The notes below the pieces were generated by a model. The model searched no databases. It saw only the letters and a program-made list of their open reading frames with translations, and was not told the DNA's origin. Source: Sphingobacterium sp. ML3W (GTDB lineage Bacteria; Bacteroidota; Bacteroidia; Sphingobacteriales; Sphingobacteriaceae). Taken from it: DNA of 64,000 nucleotides. Of the stretch, positions 1 to 9,385 are shown piece by piece; the first letter of the stretch is position 1; every line of letters begins with the position of its first letter. The stretch spans positions 62,001 through 126,000 of the forward strand of contig NZ_CP107036.1 of assembly GCF_029542085.1 (NCBI RefSeq), given 5' to 3'. A program made the position numbers and the translations under genes.

Positions 1-36
1 AGCTAAATCTCCATTCTAATTCCTATCAAATTTTTG

Positions 37-44
37 TACCTTTG
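37..44 (+). promoter_or_regulatory. candidate -7 box before rlmB
   Basis: TACCTTTG matches the Bacteroidota -7 consensus TAnnTTTG and lies 35 nt before the rlmB start. No clear -33 TTG is seen at the right distance, so this is a half-match only. Confidence 0.4.
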
Positions 45-79
45 CAATCTCTTCTATTTGGAAGGTAATATTTAGTTTT

Positions 80-874
80 ATGATGCAAGGAAATTTTCAG
101 AGACGTGATCGCGATCACGGCGAAAGACGTGAAGTAAATCAGATGGTATTCGGTATCCGTGCCGTCATCGAAGCGATCGATAGTGGTAAAGAAATTGAAT
201 CGTTATTTGTACAACGCGGATTAAACGGTAGTCTGATTCTGGAATTGAAATCCTTATTGAAAGAACATGATATTGCTTTTCAGCAGGTACCTATTGAGAA
301 ACTGAACCGTATTACACGGAAAAATCATCAGGGTGTTATCGCGGTTATATCACCAATTACTTATCAAAATATTGAAGATCTCTTACCTCAGATCTATGAG
401 AAGGGTGAAACTCCTCTACTTTTGATGTTAGACGGGGTGACTGACGTCCGTAATATGGGGGCTATTGCACGTACCGCAGAATGTTCAGGTGTGCATGCGA
501 TCATCGTGCCTAAAAAAGGATCTGCTGAAATAAATCCGGATGCAATTAAGACATCAGCTGGAGCACTGTATAAAATTCCGGTCTGCCGTCATGACAGCCT
601 ATCAAAAGTGGGTAAATTTCTGATAGATTCAGGTGTGCAACTGGTTGTTAGTACGGAAAAAACAACATCAAGCATCTATGACGTGGATTATACTGTACCT
701 ACTTGTGTCATCATGGGTGCTGAAGATGTCGGCGTGTCAAATGATTTAATTCGTATTGCAGATAATCTTGCCAAGATACCAATGTATGGCGAAATAGGCT
801 CCCTTAACGTGTCTGTATCGGCTGCGGTAGTGATCTATGAGGCAATTCGTCAACGTCTGCCGAAGAAGTCGTAA
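80..874 (+). CDS. rlmB: 23S rRNA (guanosine-2'-O)-methyltransferase RlmB, SpoU family
   Basis: The 264-residue protein has the two-part layout of RlmB/TrmH3 enzymes. An N-terminal substrate-binding region (about residues 20-95, beginning VFGIRAVIEAI) is followed by a SpoU/SPOUT methyltransferase domain. All three SPOUT motifs are visible: NMGAIARTAE near residue 125, IMGAEDVGVS near 215, and SLNVSVSAAV near 240, which forms the knotted SAM pocket. The family 2'-O-methylates G2251 of 23S rRNA (E. coli numbering) using SAM. A basic, glycine-rich head (NFQRRDRDHGERRE) precedes the domain, as in many Bacteroidota homologues. Two ATGs occur in tandem at 80 and 83, so the start is uncertain by one codon. 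The gene is monocistronic, with a strong terminator behind it. The specific target base is inferred from family membership. Confidence 0.92.
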   Translation: MMQGNFQRRDRDHGERREVNQMVFGIRAVIEAIDSGKEIESLFVQRGLNGSLILELKSLLKEHDIAFQQVPIEKLNRITRKNHQGVIAVISPITYQNIEDLLPQIYEKGETPLLLMLDGVTDVRNMGAIARTAECSGVHAIIVPKKGSAEINPDAIKTSAGALYKIPVCRHDSLSKVGKFLIDSGVQLVVSTEKTTSSIYDVDYTVPTCVIMGAEDVGVSNDLIRIADNLAKIPMYGEIGSLNVSVSAAVVIYEAIRQRLPKKS

Positions 875-899
875 GCGTAAAAAAAATCTACGATATAAC

Positions 900-934
900 A
901 TAGCTTTTGTCTCTGACAAAGGCTATTTTTTTTT
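900..934 (+). terminator. terminator of rlmB
   Basis: A 12-bp stem with one G-T pair (900-911 with 915-926) and a TCT loop is followed by a run of T. It lies 25 nt after the rlmB stop. Confidence 0.85.
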
Positions 935-1096
935 ATCGGTCTTATTTGATTTTTACTTTAATATTTAAGTAGGAGGGCTTGGTTTAGTTTTATACCGATC
1001 TTTATTTAAACCTGCAGGCGAAAGCCTGATCCAGATCCCGACATCTTACATGCTTTATTGTTTGTCCCTGATAAATAGATTTGTCTATTTATTTAA

Positions 1097-2860
1097 CTAA
1101 GTATTGTAAATCGCCTCAACCTCTTTTTCATACTTCTGAAGAATGATTTTCCGCTTCATCTTTAAGGTTGGGGTTAGCTCTCCCGTCTCTATTGTCATTT
1201 CGTTCGGAATAATCGCAAATTTCTTGATCTGTTCCCAGTTACCAAAATTTTGATTGATGCGATTGAGTTCGGATTCAATCTGTTGTTTGATTTCAGCACT
1301 GTTCAGGAATTCTATTTTCGGAAGATTTGCCAACGAAGGGAAGGAGTTCTTGCTCCATTCCAACAGATTGACATAGCTTGGAACAATAAGAGCCGCAGGG
1401 AATTTTTGCGACTCACCAATTACCATCACCTGCTCAATAAAAGAAGATTCTACGATCTTGGACTCAAGCTGTTGGGGGACAATATATTTCCCACCAGAAG
1501 TCTTGAACATCTCTTTCTTGCGGTCTATTATTTTAAGAAACTTGCCGTCAACCCATTGACCAATATCTCCAGTATATAACCAACCATCTTTGAGCACCTC
1601 CGCAGTGGCTTCGTCATTTTTATAATAACCAATCATATTGTTTTCACCTTTGGTGAGAATCTCTCCATCATCGGCAAGTTTGATTTCAATATTGATCAAT
1701 GGTAGACCTACTGTACCGATTTTCATCCCTCTTTTAAAGCAGTTTACGGCAATACAAGGGCCTGCTTCGGTCAGACCGTAACCTTCATAAATAGGTATTC
1801 CGGCAGCCATATACAATCGGATTAATCTTTCTTGTAAAGCTGCACTGCCCGATGCAATCCCTTTGATGTCGCTACCCATGGCCTCCCGCCATTTAGAAAA
1901 GACGAGTTTTCGTGCGATACTTAATTTAACATCATACCACCAAGAGCGGTTTTCCAATGTGTATTGTTCACCAACACGAAGAGACCAAAAGAATATCTTG
2001 CGTTTGAATCCGGTCAGCTTTTCACCGGTTGCAATAATTTTTTCATATACTTTTTCAAGTACACGGGGCACGGCTGAAAAGATATGTGGTCGGACTGATT
2101 TGAAATCTTCTCCAATGGTATCCATCGACTGGGCAAAAAAGATTGTTAAGCCTTTATACATATAGACATATTGGAATACACGTTCGTAGGCATGGCAAAC
2201 GGGTAGAAAGGAAAGTGCACGGTCTCCGCGTTCGACAGGGAAGGAGTATTCACTGCTCATGGTATCGGCCAATAGATTTCGGTGGGCTAGCATAACTCCC
2301 TTTGGATTTCCGGTTGTCCCCGATGTATAAATGATTGAAGCCAGGCTATCGGTATTGACGGCATTTCGAAGTCCCTGAACCTGCTCATCAGTGACAGAAG
2401 CACCAGCAGCTACGAAACGCTGCCAATGTGGTATATGCTCTTCTTTATCTAAGGTGAAAATATGCTCTAAGAGCGGACATGAGTCTTTGATCGAAGTGAT
2501 CTTAGTGTATAATTTTATGGAACTTACGATACAATTTCTGATCTCAGCATGGTTGAATATATACCTGTAGTCTGATTCAGAAATATTCGGATAAATCGCG
2601 ACAACAACAGCGCCGATCTGCTGGATTGCAAAATCAAGAATATTCCATTCGATACGGTTTTCACTGATTAAAGCAACTTTTTCTCCTGCTTGAACACCTA
2701 GTGTAATCAGACCTTTGGATACCTGATTGACTTGTTCGATAAATTCTGTATTACTTACCGCTACCCAATTTGTTCCGTTTTTGTAGGAAAACATAGGAAA
2801 GCCGGGCGCAGTTTCTTGTTGCAGGTAGGCTAAATCAAATAATCGTGTTGCTGTTAGCAT
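1097..2860 (-). CDS. long-chain acyl-CoA synthetase (AMP-forming)
   Basis: This 587-residue protein activates fatty acids to acyl-CoA through an acyl-adenylate, at the inner membrane or in the cytosol. The AMP-binding P-loop YTSGTTGNPKGVM is at residues 178-190. GYGLTEAGP (about 355-363) and YTGDIGQW (about 430) are the adenylate and hinge motifs, and RKKEMFKTSGGKY (about 447-459) precedes the C-terminal lid domain. Length and motif spacing fit FadD15/FAA-type bacterial long-chain ligases. It stands alone between rlmB and the helicase and has no beta-oxidation neighbours, so a role in phospholipid or exogenous fatty-acid metabolism is as likely as degradation. Chain-length specificity cannot be read from the sequence. 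Confidence 0.9.
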   Translation of the reverse strand: MLTATRLFDLAYLQQETAPGFPMFSYKNGTNWVAVSNTEFIEQVNQVSKGLITLGVQAGEKVALISENRIEWNILDFAIQQIGAVVVAIYPNISESDYRYIFNHAEIRNCIVSSIKLYTKITSIKDSCPLLEHIFTLDKEEHIPHWQRFVAAGASVTDEQVQGLRNAVNTDSLASIIYTSGTTGNPKGVMLAHRNLLADTMSSEYSFPVERGDRALSFLPVCHAYERVFQYVYMYKGLTIFFAQSMDTIGEDFKSVRPHIFSAVPRVLEKVYEKIIATGEKLTGFKRKIFFWSLRVGEQYTLENRSWWYDVKLSIARKLVFSKWREAMGSDIKGIASGSAALQERLIRLYMAAGIPIYEGYGLTEAGPCIAVNCFKRGMKIGTVGLPLINIEIKLADDGEILTKGENNMIGYYKNDEATAEVLKDGWLYTGDIGQWVDGKFLKIIDRKKEMFKTSGGKYIVPQQLESKIVESSFIEQVMVIGESQKFPAALIVPSYVNLLEWSKNSFPSLANLPKIEFLNSAEIKQQIESELNRINQNFGNWEQIKKFAIIPNEMTIETGELTPTLKMKRKIILQKYEKEVEAIYNT

Positions 2861-3000
2861 GATGGAAATCCCGTTCGTATAATTGAGCTAATTTACGGAT
2901 TTTTGAGGAGATTAAAGCAGATGGGAAATGGAATATCGCTTATTAAGCGGAAGAGGAGAGGGCTAACTGGTTGTGAATCCGTCGGGAAATTATAAATGAA

Positions 3001-3046
3001 AAAGACTCTGATCTGCAAAGCCGGGGCTTTCCAAATCAGAGTCTTT
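3001..3046 (-). terminator. terminator of the DEAD-box gene
   Basis: An outer 12-bp stem (3001-3012 with 3035-3046) encloses an inner AAAGCC/GGCTTT hairpin. On the minus strand a T-run follows. It lies just behind the helicase stop codon at 3070. Confidence 0.75.
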
Positions 3047-3069
3047 ATACGCTTATCTAAATACTAAAT

Positions 3070-4938
3070 CTAGTATTTGCTTTTAGATTCTTTACGTTTA
3101 CCTGAGAAATCACGGAAACCTCCGCTATTGCTACCACGGTCGCGTTTTTCGCTGCTGAATCCGCCTTCACGTCTTCCGCCACGGTCACCGCCACCATATC
3201 CGCCTTCACGTCTTCCGCCGCGATCACCACCACGGTATCCGCCTTCGCGTCTTCCGCCACGGTCACCACCACGGCTTCTTCCACGATCACCACCACGGCC
3301 TTCGCTTTTTGCTTCTCCGGATACTTCGATACGTACTTGACGACCGTTGTAATCCACACCTTGGAAACCTTGGAATACTTTCTCTACTTCAGCATCTTGA
3401 ACTTCAAAGAATGTAAAGACACCTTTTAAGTCAATTTTGCCGATAGATTTTCCTGAGATGTTTGCATTGTTACAGATAAAGCCTAACATGTCTCCACGAG
3501 AGAACTCATCTACTGAACCTAAGTTCATGAACAAACGCGTATAACCTTTTGAACCTTCGCGAGAACGACCATCACGTCTATCGCCACGATCTTCACGAGA
3601 ACCTTCGCGGGCTTCGATATTTAAATCAGGAGCGTTTTTATAATAGTCCAAGAAACGGTTGAATTCAAGAGAAGCAAATCTTTTGATGATATCTTCTTTT
3701 GAAAGAGATTCCAAGTTTTCCATAATTGCAGGCAAGAATGGACTGATCTGCTCATCATTTACTTCTACGTTTTCAATCTTCTTAACGATAGAGAACAATT
3801 GTTTTTCGCAAACTTCAGCACCTTGAGGAACTTGTTTTTTCTCAAAAGCTTTACCGATGATCTTTTCAAGATGACGGATTTTGCTGAGCTCCTTTACATT
3901 TACCAAAGAAAGAGAGATACCAGTTTTACCTGCACGGGCTGTACGGCCAGAACGGTGTGTATAGTTTTCTGTTTCATCAGGTAAAGAGAAGTTGATCACG
4001 TGAGTTACATCACTTACATCAATACCACGAGCTGCTACGTCTGTTGCGATCAATAATTGTAAACTACGGTCACGGTAACGTTTCATTACTTTGTCGCGTT
4101 GTTGTTGGGACAAGTCACCGTGCAGCGAGTCTGCATTGTAACCATCTTTGATCAACGCTTCGGCGATATCCTGTGTTTCGATTTTTGTACGACAAAATAC
4201 GATACCAAAGATATCAGGGTTTGAATCCACAATACGTTTGAACGCAGCATATTTATCTTTTGCTTTGATCAAATAATAATGGTGTTCAATGTTGGCGTTA
4301 CCGGTATTTTTTGTACCTACAGTAAGCTCAACAGGATCGGTCATATAATTCTTTGCGATACGACGTACCTCGGAAGGCATTGTCGCCGAAAATAACCAAG
4401 TTTTTTTCTCGTCAGGAGTTTCTGACAAAATGTTGTTGATGTCTTCTTTGAAGCCCATATTGAGCATCTCATCTGCTTCATCTAATACAACATACTTAAC
4501 ATTTGAAAAATCAATTGCATTTCTGCCAATGATATCCAACATACGACCTGGGGTCGCTACTACAATTTGCACTCCACGTCTGATTTGACGTAGCTGGTCT
4601 GAGATATTTGCACCTCCATATACAGCAACAACATGTACGTTGTCAACGTATTTAGCAAATTTTTCTAAATCTTTTGAGATTTGTAAACATAATTCCCGGG
4701 TAGGGCAAAGGATTAATGCCTGTGGGTGTTTTTGAGAAAAGTCTAATTGCTCTAATAATGGAAGACCAAATGCCGCGGTCTTTCCTGTGCCAGTTTGGGC
4801 TAATCCGACAAAATCGTCGTTACCAGTCAATAAAACAGGAATGGCTTTTTCCTGAATTTCAGAAGGTTTTTCGAAACCTAATTCTGAGATGGCATTAACA
4901 ACTTCCTCACGGATTCCCAGTTCTAAAAATGGGTTCAT
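3070..4938 (-). CDS. DEAD-box ATP-dependent RNA helicase with RGG-rich tail
   Basis: This 622-residue helicase has the complete DEAD-box motif set: Q-motif region (about 22-32), motif I AQTGTGKT (47-54), PTRELC (79-84), TPGR (129-132), DEAD at 153-156, SAT, and HRSGRTARAG. A helicase C domain follows, then a DbpA-type RNA-binding fold (about 450-545; TRLFMNLGSVDEF). The tail from about 545 is Arg/Gly-rich and carries a 13-residue repeat (GGDRGGRREGGY-x) three times at 557-594, then a Lys-rich end. This is the architecture of CsdA/DeaD-like proteins, which unwind structured RNA in ribosome assembly, mRNA decay and cold growth. A canonical promoter lies 40-70 nt upstream. The tail probably binds RNA without sequence preference (inference). 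Confidence 0.92.
   Translation of the reverse strand: MNPFLELGIREEVVNAISELGFEKPSEIQEKAIPVLLTGNDDFVGLAQTGTGKTAAFGLPLLEQLDFSQKHPQALILCPTRELCLQISKDLEKFAKYVDNVHVVAVYGGANISDQLRQIRRGVQIVVATPGRMLDIIGRNAIDFSNVKYVVLDEADEMLNMGFKEDINNILSETPDEKKTWLFSATMPSEVRRIAKNYMTDPVELTVGTKNTGNANIEHHYYLIKAKDKYAAFKRIVDSNPDIFGIVFCRTKIETQDIAEALIKDGYNADSLHGDLSQQQRDKVMKRYRDRSLQLLIATDVAARGIDVSDVTHVINFSLPDETENYTHRSGRTARAGKTGISLSLVNVKELSKIRHLEKIIGKAFEKKQVPQGAEVCEKQLFSIVKKIENVEVNDEQISPFLPAIMENLESLSKEDIIKRFASLEFNRFLDYYKNAPDLNIEAREGSREDRGDRRDGRSREGSKGYTRLFMNLGSVDEFSRGDMLGFICNNANISGKSIGKIDLKGVFTFFEVQDAEVEKVFQGFQGVDYNGRQVRIEVSGEAKSEGRGGDRGRSRGGDRGGRREGGYRGGDRGGRREGGYGGGDRGGRREGGFSSEKRDRGSNSGGFRDFSGKRKESKSKY
3157..3270 (-). repeat. 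three 39-bp tandem repeats encoding the RGG tail
   Basis: In-frame repeats of a 13-codon unit (GGDRGGRREGGY-x) in the 3' end of the helicase gene. They are nearly identical at DNA level, so copy number could change by slippage. Confidence 0.8.
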
Positions 4939-4978
4939 GAAATATTTTATACAATAGGCACTATTGCCTAAGGCGTTG

Positions 4979-5008
4979 CAAAGGTAAGGATAATATTTGA
5001 ATAATCAA
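4979..5008 (-). promoter_or_regulatory. Bacteroidota-type promoter of the DEAD-box gene
   Basis: On the minus strand TTG (5006-5008), a 19-nt spacer and TACCTTTG (4979-4986) match the -33/-7 consensus exactly. The start codon is at 4938, giving a leader of roughly 35 nt. Confidence 0.8.
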
Positions 5009-5049
5009 AGAATTTAAATAATTGATTTTTAGCCGAATCGGAATATGTG

Positions 5050-5560
5050 CCATTGATAGGGCTATAAATTTATTCGTATTATACTTCAAAGGGGGAACTA
5101 TGCTTTCATCAAATGCGGGTGCCAAAAAGAAATTTTATGAAGTATACATCTATTCGTTGTTGAAATTTTAAAAATAAACTCGTTTTATTATTTTTTGATC
5201 ATAGCAGAGCGCCTTCTTCTTGTCAAATTTGTAATATAGCGGATTTTTCTCGCATCAGTGGGGAGGGGTTGAGTTGTGTTAAGCGCCTTTTTGATACCTT
5301 TAGGGTACAAATAGACACTATTTTCCTGTTGTCAAGCGCTGTGTGGCTAGCTTGTTTTCAGGGTAATGTCGTATTAAAAGGTTGACTTGATATGTATTCA
5401 ATATGCTCTCGCTATTGTCGGAATCCGAATATGGAACAACGTTGCTGCTACGTTTGTGTAAATCGTATAAAGGATAACTTTGACTCCCCTTCGCGGCAGC
5501 CGTGTTGAAGATTATTTTGGCTAAGCATCGGGCTGATGCGATTAAGTAAGCTTATGTAGT
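5050..5560. other. non-coding gap, no gene recognised
   Basis: Between the helicase promoter and the OmpA terminator there are about 500 bases with no convincing reading frame on either strand. No strong hairpin or tRNA-like fold is visible. It could be degenerate sequence or hold an unrecognised small RNA. Confidence 0.5.
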
Positions 5561-5568
5561 TCCACAAA

Positions 5569-5598
5569 AAAAGGCATCACTCTTAAGTAATGCCTTTT
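5569..5598 (-). terminator. terminator of the first OmpA gene
   Basis: AAAAGGCAT (5569-5577) pairs with ATGCCTTTT (5590-5598). On the minus strand the stem ends in a run of seven T, 27 nt after the OmpA stop. Confidence 0.85.
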
Positions 5599-5624
5599 GG
5601 TTTGTATATATCGAATATTATCGA

Positions 5625-6956
5625 TTAATAAAGTGTGAACTCTACACGACGGTTTTGTTGACGACCAGCAGCATTCTTATTGGATGCAATTGGTTGGTCA
5701 GGACCGTAACCTGTAGCTTCGATACGTGAAGCGTTAGCGCCTTGAGATACTAAATAAGCTTTCACTGACTCAGCACGTTCTTTTGATAAACGCATGTTCA
5801 ATTCACGTGAACCTGTGTTATCTGTGTGACCAGCTAATTTCAAGCTAAAGTTCTTCTCGATCAACAATGCCGCAACTTTATTTAATGTTGCATATGAAGT
5901 AGGACGGATAGTTGCTTTGCTCAAATCGAATTCTAGGTTTTTGATCGCATCAGCAACAACTTTTTTGTCTGCTTCTGTAACAACAACTTTTTCTACGATT
6001 TTAGTTTCGTTTTTAACAAGAATAGGACAACCTGATCCATCTACCTGTACACCAGAAGGTGTGCCTGGACATTTGTCGTATTTGTTCGCTACACCATCAC
6101 CATCATCATCTTTCAAATCACTGTTCAAACCATCCAATTGACTTTGTAAAGCTTGATTTTTTGCATTAAGAGCATCATTTTGAGCTTTTAAATCATCGTA
6201 TTTTACAGTGTAGTCATTGACTAATGTCGCTACCGGATTTGAGTTGTTCAATGCTGGTTTGCTACCGCTTCCTAAAGCAAATTCTAGACCACCATGGATA
6301 TAAGTGAATAGGTCATTCTTGTATTGGCCACCCTGAATACCGTCAAAGTTTTGGTTAACCCAGTTCAACTGATAGCCTAATTCGAAGTTGATACCCTTCG
6401 CTACGGCAAATTTGAGACCCATATCTAACGGTACATAGATTTTAGAGATACCATCCGCTTCTACTGATGTAGAGCCCGTAGTTAAGGTTGTTTTGCTGTT
6501 CATCACACCCACACCGATTGATGCATAAGGTTTGATAAAGCTATTGAAAAATCTCCAGTTGGTATTCGCTGCCTGGAATTCTCCAGATAAAGCCGCTGAC
6601 CAAGGTGTTTTTGCTTCGAATGATTGATCTGCAGTTTTAGCTAAAAATGCACCACCAGTTTTACCACCGAAATAACTTGCTTTAATACCAAATGAAGGAG
6701 AGATTTGCTTTTTGATATAAGCACTGTAACCTAAGTTCCAAGCTAAATCTTCGTATCCTGCACGGTTGAAACCTGCGATGTTAGTTTGGTTTGTTACACC
6801 TGCACCGATACCGATAGACCAAGTTCTGTATTGCGTAGCAGAACCAAAAGGAGTAGTTCCTTCTATCGATGCTACCTTTGCAGTTTGAGCAAAAGCGGAA
6901 TTGGCGAATAAGCCTGCAGTTGCGAAAGCAAATGCTAATTGTAAATTTAGTTTCAT
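5625..6956 (-). CDS. OmpA-family outer membrane porin (copy 1)
   Basis: The 443-residue protein has a Sec signal peptide (MKLNLQLAFAFATAG to about residue 24, cleaved after AFA) and an N-terminal OmpA-like eight-strand barrel region (about 45-255). A short coiled linker (DDLKAQNDALNAKNQALQSQ) follows, then a thrombospondin type-3-like Asp-rich motif (DDDGDGVANKYDKCP), and a C-terminal OmpA peptidoglycan-binding domain (about 325-443; AGHTDNTGSRELN, RLSKERAESV, NRRVEF). It anchors the outer membrane to peptidoglycan. The frame is open 27 codons further upstream, but the ATG at 6956 begins the signal peptide and was chosen. Copy 2 lies directly upstream on the same strand, each with its own terminator. 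Confidence 0.9.
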   Translation of the reverse strand: MKLNLQLAFAFATAGLFANSAFAQTAKVASIEGTTPFGSATQYRTWSIGIGAGVTNQTNIAGFNRAGYEDLAWNLGYSAYIKKQISPSFGIKASYFGGKTGGAFLAKTADQSFEAKTPWSAALSGEFQAANTNWRFFNSFIKPYASIGVGVMNSKTTLTTGSTSVEADGISKIYVPLDMGLKFAVAKGINFELGYQLNWVNQNFDGIQGGQYKNDLFTYIHGGLEFALGSGSKPALNNSNPVATLVNDYTVKYDDLKAQNDALNAKNQALQSQLDGLNSDLKDDDGDGVANKYDKCPGTPSGVQVDGSGCPILVKNETKIVEKVVVTEADKKVVADAIKNLEFDLSKATIRPTSYATLNKVAALLIEKNFSLKLAGHTDNTGSRELNMRLSKERAESVKAYLVSQGANASRIEATGYGPDQPIASNKNAAGRQQNRRVEFTLY

Positions 6957-6980
6957 AGAATTTGTTTGTATAAACCGAGG

Positions 6981-6988
6981 CAAAAGTA
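6981..6988 (-). promoter_or_regulatory. candidate -7 box of OmpA copy 1
   Basis: TACTTTTG on the minus strand fits TAnnTTTG and lies 24 nt before the chosen start at 6956. Its position supports that start over the longer frame, which would begin upstream of the box. Confidence 0.5.
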
Positions 6989-7045
6989 ATAGGTTAAAAA
7001 TTAAATTCCTAATCGGTTTGTAGTTTAAATATGACAAAAGGGTAA

Positions 7046-7080
7046 ATAAAATGGTATTTTACTGAAAAATACCATTTTAT
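7046..7080 (-). terminator. terminator of OmpA copy 2
   Basis: A perfect 15-bp stem (7046-7060 with 7066-7080) with a five-base loop, 20 nt behind the stop codon at 7101. Confidence 0.85.
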
Positions 7081-7100
7081 TATGTGTAATTTATTAGCTA

Positions 7101-8438
7101 TTAATAAAGTGTAAACTCTACGCGACGGTTTTGTTGACGACCAGCAGCATTTTTATTGGATGCAATTGGTTGGTCAGGGCCATAGCCTGTCGCTTCGATA
7201 CGGGATGCGTTAGCGCCTTGAGATACCAAGTAAGCTTTCACTGATTCAGCACGCTCTTTGGATAAACGCATGTTCAATTCGCGTGAACCTGTATTATCGG
7301 TGTGACCAGCTAATTTCAAGCTAAAGTTTTTCTCGATCAACAATGCTGCAACTTTGTTTAATGTTGCATATGAAGTAGGGCGGATGGTTGCTTTACCTAG
7401 ATCGAATTCTAAGTTTTTAATCGCATCAGCAACAACTTTTCTGTCTGCTTCCGTAACAACAACTTTCTCTACAACTCTAGTTTCGTTTTTAACAACAATT
7501 GGACAACCTGATCCATCTACCTGTACACCGGAAGGTGTGCCTGGGCATTTGTCGTATTTGTTTGCAACACCGTCCCCGTCATCATCTTTCAGGTCATTGC
7601 TAATTCCATCCAATTGACCTTGTAAAGCTTGATTTTTTGCATTAAGAGCATCATTTTGAGCTTTTAAATCATCATATTTTACGGTGTAATCATTTACAAG
7701 CGTAGCTACCGGATTTGAATTGCTCAATGCAGGTTTGCTACCACTACCCAAAGCGAACTCTAGACCTGCGTGAGCATAGGTGAATAAGTCATTCTTATAT
7801 TGTTGAGTTGGTCCAACTTTATTGTCAAATCGTTGATTTGCCCAGTTCAATTGGTAGCCCAATTCAAAGTTAATGCCTTTGGCAACTGCAAATTTCAAAC
7901 CGAAGTCTGCCGGTACAAAGATCTTGGAATATGAATCGCCATATTCGCCTTTGTTTCCTCCAGCAATTGCTGCTGTCTCCGCATTCATTACACCCACACC
8001 AATTGAGGCGTAAGGTTTAATGAAACTATTGAAAAATCTCCAGTTTGTATTGGCTGCGATAAACTCTCCAGATAATGCAACTGACCATGGTGTTTTTGTT
8101 TCAAACCCTGTTTGTTTATCACTGGCTTCGTATCCTGAGGTCTTTCCACCAAAGTAAGTTGCCTTGATTCCGAACGAAGGTGAAATTTGTTTTTTGATAT
8201 AGGCACTGTAACCTAAGTTCCAGTCCAATTTATCATAACCTCCATTATTGAATTTAGCAATGTTCTGCAAGCTTGTAACACCGGCGCCTACACCGATAGA
8301 CCAAGTCCTATACTGTGTTGCCGGACCAAATGGGGTAGTGCCTTCAATTGATGACTGTTTTGCGCTTTGGGCAAAGGACGCGGTTGAGATGATACCTGCC
8401 GCTACTAGTAATCCTGATTTTTTAAGGCTAATTTTCAT
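7101..8438 (-). CDS. OmpA-family outer membrane porin (copy 2)
   Basis: This 445-residue paralogue of the neighbouring OmpA gene has the same domain order: signal peptide (MKISLKKSGLLVAAG, cleavage after SFA near 23), barrel (about 45-255), linker, Asp-rich DDDGDGVANKYDKCP motif, and OmpA peptidoglycan-binding domain (about 327-445). From GSGSKPAL (about residue 257) to the end the two proteins differ at only a few positions, while the barrels differ in many loop residues. This pattern fits tandem duplication with diversified surface loops and a conserved or gene-converted periplasmic half. It has its own terminator, so the two copies can be expressed separately. Confidence 0.9.
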   Translation of the reverse strand: MKISLKKSGLLVAAGIISTASFAQSAKQSSIEGTTPFGPATQYRTWSIGVGAGVTSLQNIAKFNNGGYDKLDWNLGYSAYIKKQISPSFGIKATYFGGKTSGYEASDKQTGFETKTPWSVALSGEFIAANTNWRFFNSFIKPYASIGVGVMNAETAAIAGGNKGEYGDSYSKIFVPADFGLKFAVAKGINFELGYQLNWANQRFDNKVGPTQQYKNDLFTYAHAGLEFALGSGSKPALSNSNPVATLVNDYTVKYDDLKAQNDALNAKNQALQGQLDGISNDLKDDDGDGVANKYDKCPGTPSGVQVDGSGCPIVVKNETRVVEKVVVTEADRKVVADAIKNLEFDLGKATIRPTSYATLNKVAALLIEKNFSLKLAGHTDNTGSRELNMRLSKERAESVKAYLVSQGANASRIEATGYGPDQPIASNKNAAGRQQNRRVEFTLY

Positions 8439-8528
8439 AATGTGTTTTTGTAAAATTTTCTACTATAAAATTCTTGTTAAATTAACTCATTGACTACTCT
8501 TACAATAAATTTGCCAAAAATTATTTGG

Positions 8529-9371
8529 TCAGCTTACTCGGCCGAAAAAATTTGGCACCTCAATTTCAAAAGCCATGTGCTTAACAATATTCTCAGTAAA
8601 AATGTTTTGAAAAAAAGTTTTCCTACTTTTTGTAATCAAAATCACATCAATATCTTCATCTCTAATAATCGTATGTATACCATTGGCAATGTTCTCCCGT
8701 GAGCCTGCAAAATAGCTCGGTGCTTTGACGATGTAGGAGATGTCTTCAATACCAGTCTCTGCTATAATCTGTTCAATCCATTTTTCAAGTTTTGATCCTA
8801 AGATATTGATTTCTAGTTCGTTTTTGTTGATATGGATAAGTTGTAAATGAAAATCCTTTCCATATAATGGGATCGCTTGTTTGAGGACTTCCAATTCACC
8901 TGGTTTAAAATTTGTCAGCAGCGCGATGTTGTCTTTTTTTAATTTTACGGCATTTTTTGGAATCGCTAATACAGGGATTTTTGACTCTTTAATGACGTCA
9001 TAAGTATTGCTTCCGATCAGTACAGATTCAAGTCCTGTGACCCCCTTTGTACCCATAATCACTGTTTGGTAGTTCTCTTTTATCTCCTGTTTTTCCAATG
9101 ATTCGGCTAAAATTCCATTCGAAAATAAGGTTGAAATTTTTAACGAAGGATATTTTTGTAGAAGTTCAGCGACAAGTTTCTCCATCTTACGACGAGTGTC
9201 CTCTTCGGTAGGGTCTACTAAATGCTTCGCATTTGCGAATTTGTTGATATGTGAAGTGAAGGAGTGGAAAAGTGTGATTTCATCATGTGTTTCCTGAGCA
9301 ATCTGGGCTGCATAGTTTGCTGCGACTTCCGCATTTTCGGAAAAATCTACAGGTATTAATAATTTAGACAT
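8529..9371 (-). CDS. tandem-domain universal stress protein (UspA family)
   Basis: The 280-residue protein contains two UspA folds. The first (about 1-140) begins LIPVDFSENAEVAANYAAQ and carries the ATP-binding motif G-x2-G-x9-G-S (GTKGVTGLESVLIGS). The second (about 145-280) is more divergent and lacks a complete motif. The family is cytoplasmic and linked to stress survival and stasis; some members bind ATP or other nucleotides. The gene follows a second Usp gene with a gap of only 14 nt, so the two are almost certainly one operon. The partner or signal cannot be inferred. Confidence 0.88.
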   Translation of the reverse strand: MSKLLIPVDFSENAEVAANYAAQIAQETHDEITLFHSFTSHINKFANAKHLVDPTEEDTRRKMEKLVAELLQKYPSLKISTLFSNGILAESLEKQEIKENYQTVIMGTKGVTGLESVLIGSNTYDVIKESKIPVLAIPKNAVKLKKDNIALLTNFKPGELEVLKQAIPLYGKDFHLQLIHINKNELEINILGSKLEKWIEQIIAETGIEDISYIVKAPSYFAGSRENIANGIHTIIRDEDIDVILITKSRKTFFQNIFTENIVKHMAFEIEVPNFFGRVS

Positions 9372-9385
9372 AGCGATATACTTAA

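Noticed and set aside
3157..3270. Regular spacing that might suggest a CRISPR-like array
   Set aside because: The repeats are in-frame coding units of the helicase tail, without unique spacers. No CRISPR array was seen anywhere in the window.
3057..3359. 100-codon minus frame and an 87-codon plus frame rich in Val/Ala or Pro/Arg
   Set aside because: They are shadows of the Gly/Arg repeat region of the helicase gene in other frames.
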